The position numbers and the translations under genes are program-made. From CAWHYG01 sp963833505 (GTDB lineage Bacteria; Eisenbacteria; RBG-16-71-46; CAIMUX01), in NCBI GenBank assembly GCA_963833505.1, contig CAWHYG010000007.1, forward strand, positions 2,389,572 through 2,453,571: a stretch of DNA of 64,000 bases, given 5' to 3'. Shown in pieces: positions 37,911 to 46,465 of the stretch. Under the pieces are notes generated by a model. That model worked only from the letters and a program-made list of their open reading frames with translations, was not told the origin of the DNA and made no database searches. How positions within the stretch are numbered: position 1 is the stretch's first letter; each line of letters begins with the position of its first letter.

Positions 37911-38023
37911 TCCGCGCTGGCCGAGAAATCTCTCACCTCGGACCGGGCTCGGATGAGAGCAGCGATGACTTGAGTTCCCGCGTTGCCAACGGCCAGCCAG
38001 ATAACCTTCGGCGGGGGCTTCAC
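37911..38023 (-). pseudogene. DUF5615 PIN-like toxin remnant running into the minisatellite
   Basis: A start GTG at 38023 overlaps the stop of the DUF433 gene. The remnant reads 'KPPPKVIWLAVGNAGTQVIAALI', matching the C-terminal half of DUF5615 (a PIN-like nuclease domain, usual partner of DUF433). About 70 residues of the N-terminal half, including its acidic active-site residues, are missing, and the frame continues into the 42-bp repeats. Not a working toxin. Confidence 0.6.
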
Positions 38024-38085
38024 GCCGCAGGAGGGAAGGCCAAACGACGCTCGCGAGCTGCGGCGAACGCCAGACAGGCACGGAT
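38020..38085 (-). pseudogene. DUF433 antitoxin-like gene, 3' part
   Basis: The frame here reads 'IRACLAFAAARERRLA' before the stop at 38020, matching the C-terminus of DUF433 proteins, small antitoxin-like partners of DUF5615. Its 5' part lies 3.5 kb away at 41575-41711, on the other side of the transposon. Joining the two at the duplicated CGGAT gives one uninterrupted frame. Confidence 0.8.
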
Positions 38086-38185
38086 TGTAGCCTGCCACAC
38101 TGTTCTGCTCCCCCGTGTCGGATTGACGAGCGAGACCGGATGAGCGGCGTCGCGTAGTCGAGCGTGCGTGTGGCGAGTGGCGTGG

Positions 38186-38233
38186 CAGGCACGGCTGCGT
38201 GCCGGCCGGGTTTCCCTCACGCAGCCGTGCCTG
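38186..38233. terminator. Strong hairpin near the transposon left end
   Basis: A 16-bp perfect inverted repeat CAGGCACGGCTGCGTG / CACGCAGCCGTGCCTG with a 16-base loop, just past the last transposon gene. It has no T-run; it could end transcription or act as a transposon end structure. Confidence 0.5.
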
Positions 38234-38243
38234 TCCGTCCGGT

Positions 38244-38516
38244 TCAGAACTCGATTTCCTCCTCTTCCCCGGTCACCTGTTCGCGTCGGTGCAGGCGGTA
38301 GAAGTGCTCGTAGCGCCGGATCTCTCCGGCGAGGTTCCGGCAAAGAAGGACGACGCGGTTGGCGGTGACGGCGCGGCGGCGTTCGCATGAGGAGGCGAGG
38401 TCGAGTTCCTCCAGGAGATTTTGGAAGACGGCGTCCATCTCCCGGTCGAGGAGTGCGGTGAGGTTGACGGCGGCGCGACCGAGGGCGATCTCGGCCGATT
38501 CCTCGTTCTTCATCAA
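38244..38516 (-). CDS. Small transposon-encoded helical protein
   Basis: A 90-residue protein, the last gene of the four-gene transposon; its ATG overlaps the ExeA-like gene stop (ATGA at 38513-38516). It is helical and charged, with an acidic C-terminal tail (EEEEIEF) and a Cys-Glu-Arg-Arg-Arg patch in the middle. I do not recognise a family. Tight coupling suggests it is an accessory transposition or target-choice factor. Confidence 0.55.
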   Translation of the reverse strand: MMKNEESAEIALGRAAVNLTALLDREMDAVFQNLLEELDLASSCERRRAVTANRVVLLCRNLAGEIRRYEHFYRLHRREQVTGEEEEIEF

Positions 38517-39307
38517 TTCATCTCCTTGCAGGCCGCGATGACATCGTCGAGTTCGACGAGATCCTTGGCGCGGCCGGCGGCGTTGAACATGGCGGTCAGT
38601 GCCAGGTTGCCGATCGTCCTGGGAACGCCTCCGGACTGGACGAAGATCTGGAGGAGCGCCTCGTCGGTGAAGAGGCGTTGTTTGCGGCCGGCCAGTCGGA
38701 GGTGATGTTCGACGTAGCCGCGGGTGTGGGTCTCGTCCATGGGGGGCATGCGGAAGCGCATGGCCACGCGCTGGCGGAAGGGCAGATGGATGCGGAGGGT
38801 GAGCTTGGCCAGGAGCTGGGGCTGTCCGGCGAGGATGAGTAGAAGCGGGTCCTTGGAGTCCATCTCGAAGTTGAGCAGGATGCGGAGTTCGTCGAAGAGG
38901 GCGGAGCGGAGGAGATCGGCTTCGTCGAGAATGAGGACGGGCTGCTTTCCCTGGGCGGCCAGCTGTGCGACCCCGTGCTGGATCTCGCGGAAGAGCAGAC
39001 TTTTGCTTCGCACCTCCTGTCCTCCGAGGGCGCGGTTGAGCTGGGCGTAGGCATCAAGGACGGTGACGGTGGCCAGGGGGAGGTAGATGGGCAGGTAGTG
39101 CTCCGCGTTGAGTCGGTCGACGAAGCGTCGGAGAGCGACGGTCTTGCCGGTTCCGGGCTCTCCGGTCAGGAGCATGAGGCCGCGGGATCGCTTGCACATC
39201 TCGAGCCGGGCATCGAGTTCCTCGAGTCCGGGCCAGGGATAGAGGTCACGGCTCTGGATGTTTTTGTCGAACGGCCTGGCCTTGAGTCCGAAGCGCGCCT
39301 CGATCAT
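38513..39307 (-). CDS. ExeA/TniB-like AAA+ ATPase of the transposon
   Basis: A 264-residue AAA+ ATPase with Walker A 'GEPGTGKT' (49-56) and Walker B 'VLILDEADLL' (124-133), beginning 'FGLKARPFDKNI', the typical opening of the ExeA/GspA and TniB group. Such ATPases in transposons (TniB, TnsC, MuB) assemble on target DNA and activate the transposase. The start overlaps the transposase stop and its stop overlaps the next start, both by four bases, so all four proteins are made together. A role in target selection follows from context and family, not from direct evidence. Confidence 0.85.
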   Translation of the reverse strand: MIEARFGLKARPFDKNIQSRDLYPWPGLEELDARLEMCKRSRGLMLLTGEPGTGKTVALRRFVDRLNAEHYLPIYLPLATVTVLDAYAQLNRALGGQEVRSKSLLFREIQHGVAQLAAQGKQPVLILDEADLLRSALFDELRILLNFEMDSKDPLLLILAGQPQLLAKLTLRIHLPFRQRVAMRFRMPPMDETHTRGYVEHHLRLAGRKQRLFTDEALLQIFVQSGGVPRTIGNLALTAMFNAAGRAKDLVELDDVIAACKEMN

Positions 39308-40653
39308 GACGACACCTCGGTCCCGGCGAAGGTCCCCGGGGTTTTGGCCGGCAGGTCGGCTTCTTCTTCCTGTCGTCGTCGGAGGATCTCGGCGTAGTTG
39401 AGTTCGACGGCGTGTGCGTGGAAGCGGGCATTGTCGACGAGGTCGACGGGCTTGATCGCGGTCACGGGTTGGTCGTTCAGATAGAGGAAGAGCTCCTCGG
39501 GCCGGGCGGCGGGGAAGCGGAGTTCGACGCGGTGTCCGATGAACCCCGGGGGGACCTCGTAGAAGAGGCCGTCGATCTTGACGGTGGCATCGTTGCGGAC
39601 GACGCGGTTGATCCGTCCCATGAACGCGTGGTCGATCTCGTGGGGTGCCAGACGTTGGATGAGGGTCTCCTCGGCCCCGGCAAGGTATCGATCGAGAGGC
39701 TTCATGCCGATGCCGCCGTGCCTGCGGAGGTGGTAGTCATCGCGGAGCCATGGTTCGAGGCGTTCCCGGAGAGTGTCGAGGGAATCGAGATCCCGGTCGG
39801 TCAGTCGCGGAAGGAAGCGGAGGCGGACGGTGCGGAAGAAGCGTTCGATCTTGCCTCGGGACGGGGAGTCGAAGGGCTCGCTGTGGAGCAGCGCGCAGCC
39901 GATGCGCGCGCAGGCTTCAGCCAGGTGATGGGACCCGAAGGCCGGACCGTTGTCGCAGTAGAAGCGCTTCGGGATGCCGTAGGCGGCGATGGCATCCCGG
40001 AACGTGTGTAGGAGCTCGGCGGTGTCCTCGCCGAGGGCGAAGCGGGCTCCGGCGACGAGGCGGCTGTGGTCGTCGATGATGGCGCAGAGGATGGCGCGGC
40101 GCTTGCCTTTCTCGGTGCGGACGTGGGGTCCGTGCATGAAGTCGGCCACCCAGAGATCGTTGGGGTGGGGCATCTCGTACTTGGCGCGGGCCCGCTGGGC
40201 GCCTCGGACGGGCCGGTCGAGGTTGCGTGCCTTGAGGAAGCGGCGCAGGGTGGCCTCGCAGATGCGGACACCGCCTTGAAGCACGCCGTCCTCGTGCAGG
40301 ATCTGGTGGAAGAGCTTGACCGAGAGTTCCCGGTGCTGGACGCGATGTCGGGCGATGATCTCGGCGGTGTCGTCGTCGAGCTTGCGGAAGGTTCCTTTGT
40401 CCCCTCGGGCCCGGGGCAGAAGTGCGTCGAGGCCGCCCCGCCGGTAGGCGTGCAGCCAGGCGCGGAGGGTGGAGACGCTGAAGCGATGGAGCGATCCGTC
40501 GGGCAGGGCGTGTTGGCGGGCGGCGACGCGGGCCAGGGTCTGGGAGACAACCTCGTGTGCAAGCGGACGCGTGGCCTCGCTGATGAGGCCGTAGCGGAAG
40601 ACGGCCCAGTCGCGGGGCGTGGGTCTCGGGGGACGTACGCGGTCTTCGATCAT
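39304..40653 (-). CDS. DDE transposase (rve integrase core, Mu/TniA-like)
   Basis: A 449-residue transposase of the retroviral-integrase superfamily. An N-terminal helix-turn-helix (about 60-145, 'TLRAWLHAYRRGGLDALLPR') leads to the catalytic core with Asp171 (VADFMHG), Asp234 (CDNGPAF) and Glu270 (GKIERFF); the 35-residue gap between the second Asp and Glu is the classic DDE spacing. A C-terminal Mu-C-like beta domain follows ('KIDGLFYEVPPGFIGHRVEL'). It cuts and joins the TGTAGCC ends. Upstream and downstream genes overlap it by four bases each. All catalytic residues are intact, so the element may be active. Confidence 0.92.
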   Translation of the reverse strand: MIEDRVRPPRPTPRDWAVFRYGLISEATRPLAHEVVSQTLARVAARQHALPDGSLHRFSVSTLRAWLHAYRRGGLDALLPRARGDKGTFRKLDDDTAEIIARHRVQHRELSVKLFHQILHEDGVLQGGVRICEATLRRFLKARNLDRPVRGAQRARAKYEMPHPNDLWVADFMHGPHVRTEKGKRRAILCAIIDDHSRLVAGARFALGEDTAELLHTFRDAIAAYGIPKRFYCDNGPAFGSHHLAEACARIGCALLHSEPFDSPSRGKIERFFRTVRLRFLPRLTDRDLDSLDTLRERLEPWLRDDYHLRRHGGIGMKPLDRYLAGAEETLIQRLAPHEIDHAFMGRINRVVRNDATVKIDGLFYEVPPGFIGHRVELRFPAARPEELFLYLNDQPVTAIKPVDLVDNARFHAHAVELNYAEILRRRQEEEADLPAKTPGTFAGTEVSS

Positions 40654-41327
40654 GGTGGTTCGACCTCCTTGGGTTCACGCCGGGGTGGATCCCGGCGTCG
40701 GAGGCGGGACCATGCTCCCCGCGGACGTGTGGACGAAGGCGTGACGGGTGGAAGAGCCGGAGCGGGACGCCCCGGGATCCGTCGCGCAGTCGAGCGCGCC
40801 GTGGAAGACGGGTTTTCGGACGGCTTGTCGAGCACGGCGCGGCCGCTCAGGGCCCGGAAGCCGGCGAGCACCGGGCCGGTCACTTGGTCCAGGAGCATCT
40901 CCAACTGCGTCGCGACGGGCGCGTGGTCGGACCAGGACAGACCGAGCCGGGGACCCAGCCAGGAGAAGCCCGAGCCGATGAGCCGGGTGCGAACCACCTC
41001 GAGCCAACGACGAAGGGTGCGGTCAGAGACCATCTCCTCTCCGGTCCCGCCATACAGGGCCCACTCGCCGGCGGCGCCGACCCCGTCGCGATGCGTCCGG
41101 ACGACGGCCTCGAGCACGGACCCGATGGTGAAACGACCGCGCCAAACATCGGCCGGGACCAGAGATCCGGTTGTTCCATCGCAGAAGATGACCCGCCGGA
41201 TGGGCAGGTTCTCGAAGATCGCGCCCGTGACGAGATCGGTGATGCGCTTGCGATACCGCACGGCATGAAGGCGGGCGCAATGCGAAGTCCCGCACTTGCC
41301 GCAGCGCAGGCCGGAAGACTCGACCAT
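40650..41327 (-). CDS. Zinc-ribbon-like transposon leader protein
   Basis: A 225-residue protein, first gene of the transposon operon; its stop overlaps the transposase start by four bases. It begins with a CxxC-type pair (LRCGKCGTSHCARLH) suggesting a zinc ribbon, then 'YRKRITDLVTGAIFENLPIRRV', and an internal helix-turn-helix-like stretch ('SDRTLRRWLEVVRTRL'). A similar small zinc-binding protein often precedes transposases of this group, but I cannot name it firmly. A basic tail rich in Arg and Pro ends it. Possible role: DNA binding at the ends or regulation. Confidence 0.55.
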   Translation of the reverse strand: MVESSGLRCGKCGTSHCARLHAVRYRKRITDLVTGAIFENLPIRRVIFCDGTTGSLVPADVWRGRFTIGSVLEAVVRTHRDGVGAAGEWALYGGTGEEMVSDRTLRRWLEVVRTRLIGSGFSWLGPRLGLSWSDHAPVATQLEMLLDQVTGPVLAGFRALSGRAVLDKPSENPSSTARSTARRIPGRPAPALPPVTPSSTRPRGAWSRLRRRDPPRREPKEVEPP

Positions 41328-41574
41328 GGAGCCGAGATCATGGACCGCGATGATCGCTGCCCGGTAGGCAGACAGGTCGAGCGAGAGTATGCTCTCGATA
41401 CAGTCACGTGGCTCACGGCGGGCCGGTCAAGCACAGCCGTGGTCCACGTCCTCCGTTGCGGGTACGTGTGTGTGACACGAAACGTCCCACATTGCGGAAT
41501 CCGCAACGGCTTTTCTACCCTCTTACTGTGACGACGGGGATGCCTGAAACGGCGGGAAAGAGTGACGGGCTACA

Positions 41575-41711
41575 CGGATGTCGGCCAGATACTCGAGCAC
41601 ATCGTAGACGGTGATCCGGGTGCCTTTGATACACGGCTTCCCGCTTCGGATACCCGGAGTCACAGCGATGCGATCAGTGAGCGACGTGAACTCGTTCCAA
41701 CGGATCGCCAC
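41575..41711 (-). pseudogene. DUF433 antitoxin-like gene, 5' part
   Basis: From GTG 41711 the frame reads 'LTDRIAVTPGIRSGKPCIKGTRITV' (in family order) and 'YDVLEYLADIR', the N-terminal DUF433 pattern, then meets the transposon right end. Across the transposon the reading continues at 38085 as 'ACLAFAAARERR'. Even when joined, about 18 residues normally between EYLA and DIR are absent, so the gene was already shortened. Confidence 0.75.
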
Positions 41712-41853
41712 GCTCTTCCACCAGCTACTGCCAACGGGTGATGCGGAATCGCCAGGTAGCTCGAGCGACTTGGTCGCTTGCGGTCGGAGCGCTGGGACAA
41801 AAGCGCCAACTCCATGCGGTGAGATTAGATGGCGGGGTCGACGGGACTTGAAA

Positions 41854-42005
41854 CCATTCGGAGCCAAAACCCTAACCTGGTGATGGCGTGCGACTTCAGG
41901 GCTGAATGGGTTCTGTGCCAGCGAGTTGTCACCCCTCTTCATGTCCCCTGCTGTCCACTGGAGTCCACTGGAATCCACCCAGGTCATGGAGACATTTTGG
42001 AGACC
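41854..42005. repeat. Dispersed intergenic repeat, copy B
   Basis: About 150 bases related to copies A, C and D: 'ACCTGGTGATGGCGTGCGAC' at the left, GTCCCC...GGAGTCCACTGG in the middle, GGAGACATTTTGGAGACC at the right. It lies just upstream (in gene sense) of the split DUF433 gene. Confidence 0.75.
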
Positions 42006-42384
42006 GGCAACAACGACTATGCTGATCCGTTTGGCACAATGCGACGGAACGTCTGATTGGGCGATCTGCGAGATTAACGACTAGCGGATTGCGAGACGTC
42101 GCGCGAAGCGCGCATGCTCGTAATCCGCTTGTTGAACGAAACCGGGATTCGCAGAGAAGTCGCTATGGGTGAGTCATGCGCCCGAGTGGTAGCGGGTGGG
42201 CTTCGAGACGGCGCCGGCGGGAGGCGTCTTGCCTTTGCTTGGCAAACGCGAGCGCCCGGAATCGGTGGAGGGAGTCGACCCACGCCGGGAAAAGGCTTGG
42301 TGGGAAAGACCGGGGCCTTCCGCTCCATGAAGAGGGATGCCGGGGGGACGGGTTGATCGGTGTCGGGGCGGGCGGCATGCTCCC

Positions 42385-43326
42385 TCACGAGGAATCGGGG
42401 AACGGGTGGTTGGTGTCGGTGGCGAGGAGTGGCCGAGACGACGGAGGGATTCCGCGAGTCCGGGAGAGACGACCACCGCAGCACGGGCAGGCCATGACGT
42501 CGATGCCGGTTCGTTGCAGGAGCCTCTCCGGCCATGTTTTCTTCGGCTCGGCGTGATCGACCGGCGGCGGGACCGGTGGGTTGTCGAGGGCGAGGAGTCG
42601 CCTTGAACGCTCGAGTTTGCCCGCAACGTTGCGGCCCGCGAGCAATCCGAAGTGACGGATGCGGGTGAAGCCGCGGGGAAGGACGTGGAGCAGAAAGCGA
42701 CGCAGGAACTCGATGACGCTGAGGGTCATCGTCTTGCGTTGGCCGCCTTCGGCGTAGTCCTTGAATGTGAAAGAGACGTGATCGTTGTCGAAGCCGGTGA
42801 TGCGGTGGTTGGATACGGCGACGCGGTGGGTGTAGCGACCGAGGTATGAGAAGACCTGCTCGGGTCCTCCGAACGGGGGCTTGGCGTAGACGACCCAGTC
42901 CTTTCGGTAGAGACCGTCGCGGAATCGCCTCCATGCAGCATCGTCGGCGAGATCGGCGGTCGTGCCACCGAAGCGGAGCTTGCCGGAGGCGCGGGCCGCT
43001 TCGAGCGCAGCCGTGAGCTTACCGCGGAAGAGCCTGGCCAGGACCTTGACCGGGAGAAAGAAGCGATCCCGGCCCTTGATCCATCGGGTGCCGTCCCCGG
43101 AAAGCCCGCCGCCGGTGGCGACGCAGTGCAGATGGGGATGGAAGAGGATGTTCTGTCCCCAGGTGTGGAGCACGGCGGTGAAGCCGATGTCGGCACCGAG
43201 ATGCTTCTCGTCCCGGGCGATCGTCCGGAGGGTCCGGGCGGCGGCGGCGAAGAGGCAGTCGAAGACCTGGCGCTTGTTGCCCAGGGCGAGGGAATTGAGG
43301 TCTTCGGGAATGGTGAAGACGACATG
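42385..43326 (-). pseudogene. IS91-family transposase, 3' part
   Basis: Encodes the C-terminal part of an IS91 transposase beginning 'VVFTIPEDLNSLALGNKRQ' and containing the HUH-like 'NILFHPHLHCVATGG' and the pair of tyrosines in 'YLGRYTHRVAVSNHRI'. A C-terminal zinc motif ('CPCCGGRLS') follows. The N-terminal part is 2.8 kb away at 46157-46459. The IS21 copy lies exactly between them; deleting it and one CATGTC restores 'PYFHVVFTIP'. Confidence 0.88.
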
Positions 43327-43632
43327 TGCGTACTCCGCTGATTCCGGCCACCTGATCCGGCGGAAAGCGGCCACTGGTTCCGGAGCAAAGCGACCACCCG
43401 TTCCGGGTGATTCCGGCCACCTCTGTCGGAGCGAAGCGACGCGGGTCCTTCTGCCTTCCTTTCCTACCGCCTTCTTCCCTTTTCCGCCAGCATCTTCTTC
43501 CTTCGGGGGCTACCATGCCACTCGTCCGGTCATCGGATTGCTCCGGGAGCTGCGGCTCCGGAGTTGATCGTTCTCGGCGCTCGCCGGCCGATGATCTCGG
43601 GGCGTCGACGGTCGTACTTCCCCCGTCGGTCT

Positions 43633-44394
43633 TCATTTGCTCTGGTTCTTCGCCCGGCGATCGCTCGCGCCTTCGGGGTCTCGCAGCGATTTCCCTTTCA
43701 GATCGATCCGATGAGCACGGTGGATCAGCCGATCGCAAATGGCGTCGGCCATGGTGGGCTCGCCGATGGCTTGATGCCAGGCCGAGACCGGAAGCTGGGT
43801 GGACACCAGGGTGGCGCTGCGTTCGGAGCGATCTTCGACGACCTCCAAGAGATCCCGGCGCTCCTGCTCTTTGAGCGAGGCGATGAGCCAGTCATCGAGC
43901 GCGAGCAGATCCAGTTTGGCCAGACGCAGGAGGAGACGAGCGTAGGTGCCGTCGGCGCGGGCTACGGCCAGATCCTGCAGCAAGCGGGGAGCTCGGATAT
44001 AGGAGGCGGAGAAGCCCCTGCGACAGGCTCGTTCCACCAGGGCGCAAGCCAGGTAGGTCTTTCCCGTGCCGGACGGCCCGGTGACGATCAGGTTGTGATG
44101 ATCCTGGATCCAGGCGCAGGTTCCCAGGGAGAGCATGACCTGCCGGTCCAGTCCTCGGGGAGCGTTGAAGTTTATGTCTTCCAGCGACGCGGGGTAACGG
44201 AGCCTGGCTCCCTTGAGGCGGCGGGTAAGCTTACGCTGCTCCCGCGCCGTCCATTCGGTATCGATGAGCAAGCCGAGGCGATCCTCGAAGCTCAGCTCGG
44301 CGCTTTGACGGGAAGAGAGCTGTTGTTGAAAGGCCTCGGCCATGGCGTTCATTTTCATGGCCTGCATCTTCTCCAGGGTGGGCTGGTTCAGCAT
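43633..44394 (-). CDS. istB: IS21 helper ATPase IstB
   Basis: A 253-residue IstB-type AAA+ protein. The start at 44394 follows GGAGG and overlaps the istA end. Walker A 'VTGPSGTGKTYLACAL' and Walker B 'LDLLALDDWLIAS' are intact; the opening 'LEKMQAMKMNAMAEAF' is typical. IstB loads on target DNA and works with the IstA transposase. The tail after 'RIDLKGKSLR' is usual for the family. The helper is intact although istA is frameshifted. Confidence 0.92.
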   Translation of the reverse strand: MLNQPTLEKMQAMKMNAMAEAFQQQLSSRQSAELSFEDRLGLLIDTEWTAREQRKLTRRLKGARLRYPASLEDINFNAPRGLDRQVMLSLGTCAWIQDHHNLIVTGPSGTGKTYLACALVERACRRGFSASYIRAPRLLQDLAVARADGTYARLLLRLAKLDLLALDDWLIASLKEQERRDLLEVVEDRSERSATLVSTQLPVSAWHQAIGEPTMADAICDRLIHRAHRIDLKGKSLRDPEGASDRRAKNQSK

Positions 44395-45957
44395 CGCGAT
44401 TCCTCCTTGGGGGCGGCGTAGTACTCCGCACCCCGGATGTTGTGGTGGACGGGCAGAGAAGGAAACAAGGTGTCCTCCTCCTCCAGGGGCAGTCGGTCCA
44501 TGCCCGCGGTGAGGATGTTTTTGATCGTGCGGTAACTGAAGGCCTGGAGCTGGCAGGCCCGGTGGGAAGCGGCCTCCAGGCGTTCGGAACCATGAGCCTG
44601 CCCCAGCCTCATGATCCCCAGACAGGCTCGGTAGCCCTGTTCGGGATGAGCCCGGTTCCGGAGGATCTCTTCGACCAGGCGCGCGGTCTGCGGGCCGGTC
44701 TTTTCCGCCCAGGAGATCAGACGCGAAGGGGTCCACTCCGCATGGGCCCGGTGCGACCGGGGCATGTGTTCGGGCACGGTGGAAGCGCGGCCTCGTCCAC
44801 GGAGACGTTGATGGGAAGCTACCCGGCGGTTCTTGTCGAACACCTCCACCGTGGTGAGGGTAAAACGGGCCTCGACCTTCTGTCTGTACAACTGGTAGGG
44901 AACGCTGTACAAGTTGTGATCGACTTCAATGTGGTAATCGATGTTGACCACGCAGGTCTTCCACTCGGCGAACTCATAGCGGTGGGGCGGCAGGCGTCGC
45001 AGTGCCGGCCGGTCCAGCCGCTCGAAGAGTTCCCGGCGGCTGACCCCGAGCTTCTGCATGGGACGATCATTCAGGGCCTCGAGCAGCTCCCAGAATGGCC
45101 GCGTTGAGCTCGGCCAGGCTGAAGAACGTCCGATTACGCAGGACGGCCAGGATCCAACGCTGCGCCAGCAACACCGAGACCTCCACCTTCGCCTTGTCCC
45201 GGGGCCGGTAGGGGCGGGCGGGAATGACCGCCGCGCCGTAGAAGCGCGCGAAGTCTTCGTAGGTCCGGTTCAGATCGGGTTCGTAGCGACAGGCTCTGGT
45301 CACACCGCTCTTCAAATTGTCGGGCACGAAGATCGCCGGCGAGCCACCCCAGGCTTCGACCATGCGCACGTGAGCGCGGATCCAGTTCGGCAGGCTCTGA
45401 TCCCAAGTGGCTTCGGCGTAGATCCGGCTACTCGCTCCCAGAACGCCGACGAAGAGTTCCACCGGCCTGACCTCGCCCGTTTTCGGGTCGACGATCTCCG
45501 GCCTCTTCCCCGAGAAGTCCACAAAGGCCTTTTCTCCGGCCCGATGAACCTGGCGCATGGTGGGGTGAACTCCTCCGGCGAAGTGCCGGTAGCGATTGCA
45601 GAACTGGCTGTACTGGTAGCCGTCGGAATGGTCGGCCCGGTATTCCTGCCAGAGGAGAAAAAGGGTCACGCCCGGACGCCGGAGCTCCGCGTGGACCCGG
45701 GGCCAGTCGGGCTGGGCCCGCCGGCCGGTTGTCTCGACCAGGGGCAACCGGAAGAGCCGCCGCTCGAGCTCGGTGTCGTCCAGGCCCTCAGGCAGCGGCC
45801 AGCGCAGCCCCGCCTCTTCGGCTCGATGGAGGTACTCGGCCACGGTCACGCGGCCCACCTGCTGCGTTGTGGCGATCTGGCGATTGGTCAGACCGCATTC
45901 GTACTTCAGTCGGAGAACTTCTCGGATCCTGCGCATGGACAACCTCTTCCTTGGCAT
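44388..45957 (-). pseudogene. istA: IS21 transposase IstA, frameshifted
   Basis: Begins at ATG 45957 after GGGAGG with 'RKRLSMRRIREVLRLKYECG', an N-terminal helix-turn-helix. The DDE core follows ('KAFVDFSGKRPEI', 'AIFVPDNLKSGV', 'PRDKAKVEVS'). The frame is lost at about 45093 ('NAAILGAARGPE', stop) and the rest continues in another frame at 'LEALNDRPMQKLGVSRRELF'; removing one base restores 'AIWELLEALNDRPMQ'. The C-terminal half is otherwise normal. If real, the element is immobile without a helper copy; a sequencing error is possible. Confidence 0.87.
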
Positions 45958-46156
45958 CTGCACCTCCCTTTGGAGACAAGGTACAGAAAACCAATGGGTT
46001 ATCCCGCGTCACCGTCGCTCGCGGCTTCTCCCGGCCAGGGTGGCCGGATTCGCCGGAATCGGTGGCCGGATTCCTCCGGAATCAGCGGCCGCTTTCAATC
46101 GGAATGGGTGGCCGGATTCCACCGGAATCGCTGGCCGGAATGGTCTGGAATACGCA

Positions 46157-46459
46157 GACATGGAAGTACGGGACCGGAAGGAGGCGTTGGAGGCGGGCCT
46201 CCAGCCAGTCGGCGCGGGCGAGGCTCTGGCACTTCGGGCAATGACGGTCGCGGCAGGAGTTGTAGGAGATGCGCCGATGCCCGCAGGCGCCACACTCGTC
46301 CAGGTGACCACCGAGAGCGGCGGTGCGGCAGTCGGCGATGTGGCGCAGCACGGCCTCCTGCCCGGCCGAAGGATGCTGGGCGAGGCGGAACCCGTCGCGA
46401 TGCGCGCGCACAATGTCGGCGACCTCGAAACGAGGCCGGCCGGCCCTCTCCACGGCCAC
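46157..46459 (-). pseudogene. IS91-family transposase, 5' part
   Basis: From GTG 46459 it encodes the N-terminal zinc-binding domain typical of IS91 transposases: 'ADIVRAHRDGFR', 'HLDECGACGHRRISYNSCRDRHCPKCQ' (cysteines spaced as in the family; shown in parts), then 'ARLQRLLPVPYFHV'. The reading is cut at the IS21 right end and resumes at 43326. Confidence 0.86.
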
Positions 46460-46465
46460 GGAGCG

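Larger units (their letters stand above)
38086..41574. mobile_element. Four-gene transposon with DDE transposase and ExeA-like ATPase
   Basis: A 3489-bp element. Ends are inverted: left TGTAGCCTGCCACACTGTTC, right (reverse complement) TGTAGCCCGTCACTCTTTCC, 16 of 20 matching. The 5 bases on both sides are CGGAT, a target duplication. It carries four minus-strand genes joined by ATGA overlaps. TGT ends, 5-bp duplication, DDE transposase plus AAA partner place it near the Tn7/Tn5053/Mu-like transposons. It sits inside a DUF433 gene. Confidence 0.93.
43327..46156. mobile_element. IS21-family element
   Basis: A 2830-bp element with TGCGTA at both ends (left TGCGTACTCC, right reverse complement TGCGTATTCC) and a 6-bp target duplication GACATG (43321-43326 and 46157-46162). 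Near each end are repeated boxes of the type GTGGCCGGATTC..CCGGAATC, the usual multiple transposase-binding sites of IS21. It carries istA and istB on the minus strand. Confidence 0.93.

Noticed and set aside
36855..38143. Plus-strand repeat proteins through the minisatellite
   Set aside because: Openness follows from a 42-bp unit lacking stops in those frames; no ribosome site or flanking homology, unlike the minus frame with its DUF5615 remnant.
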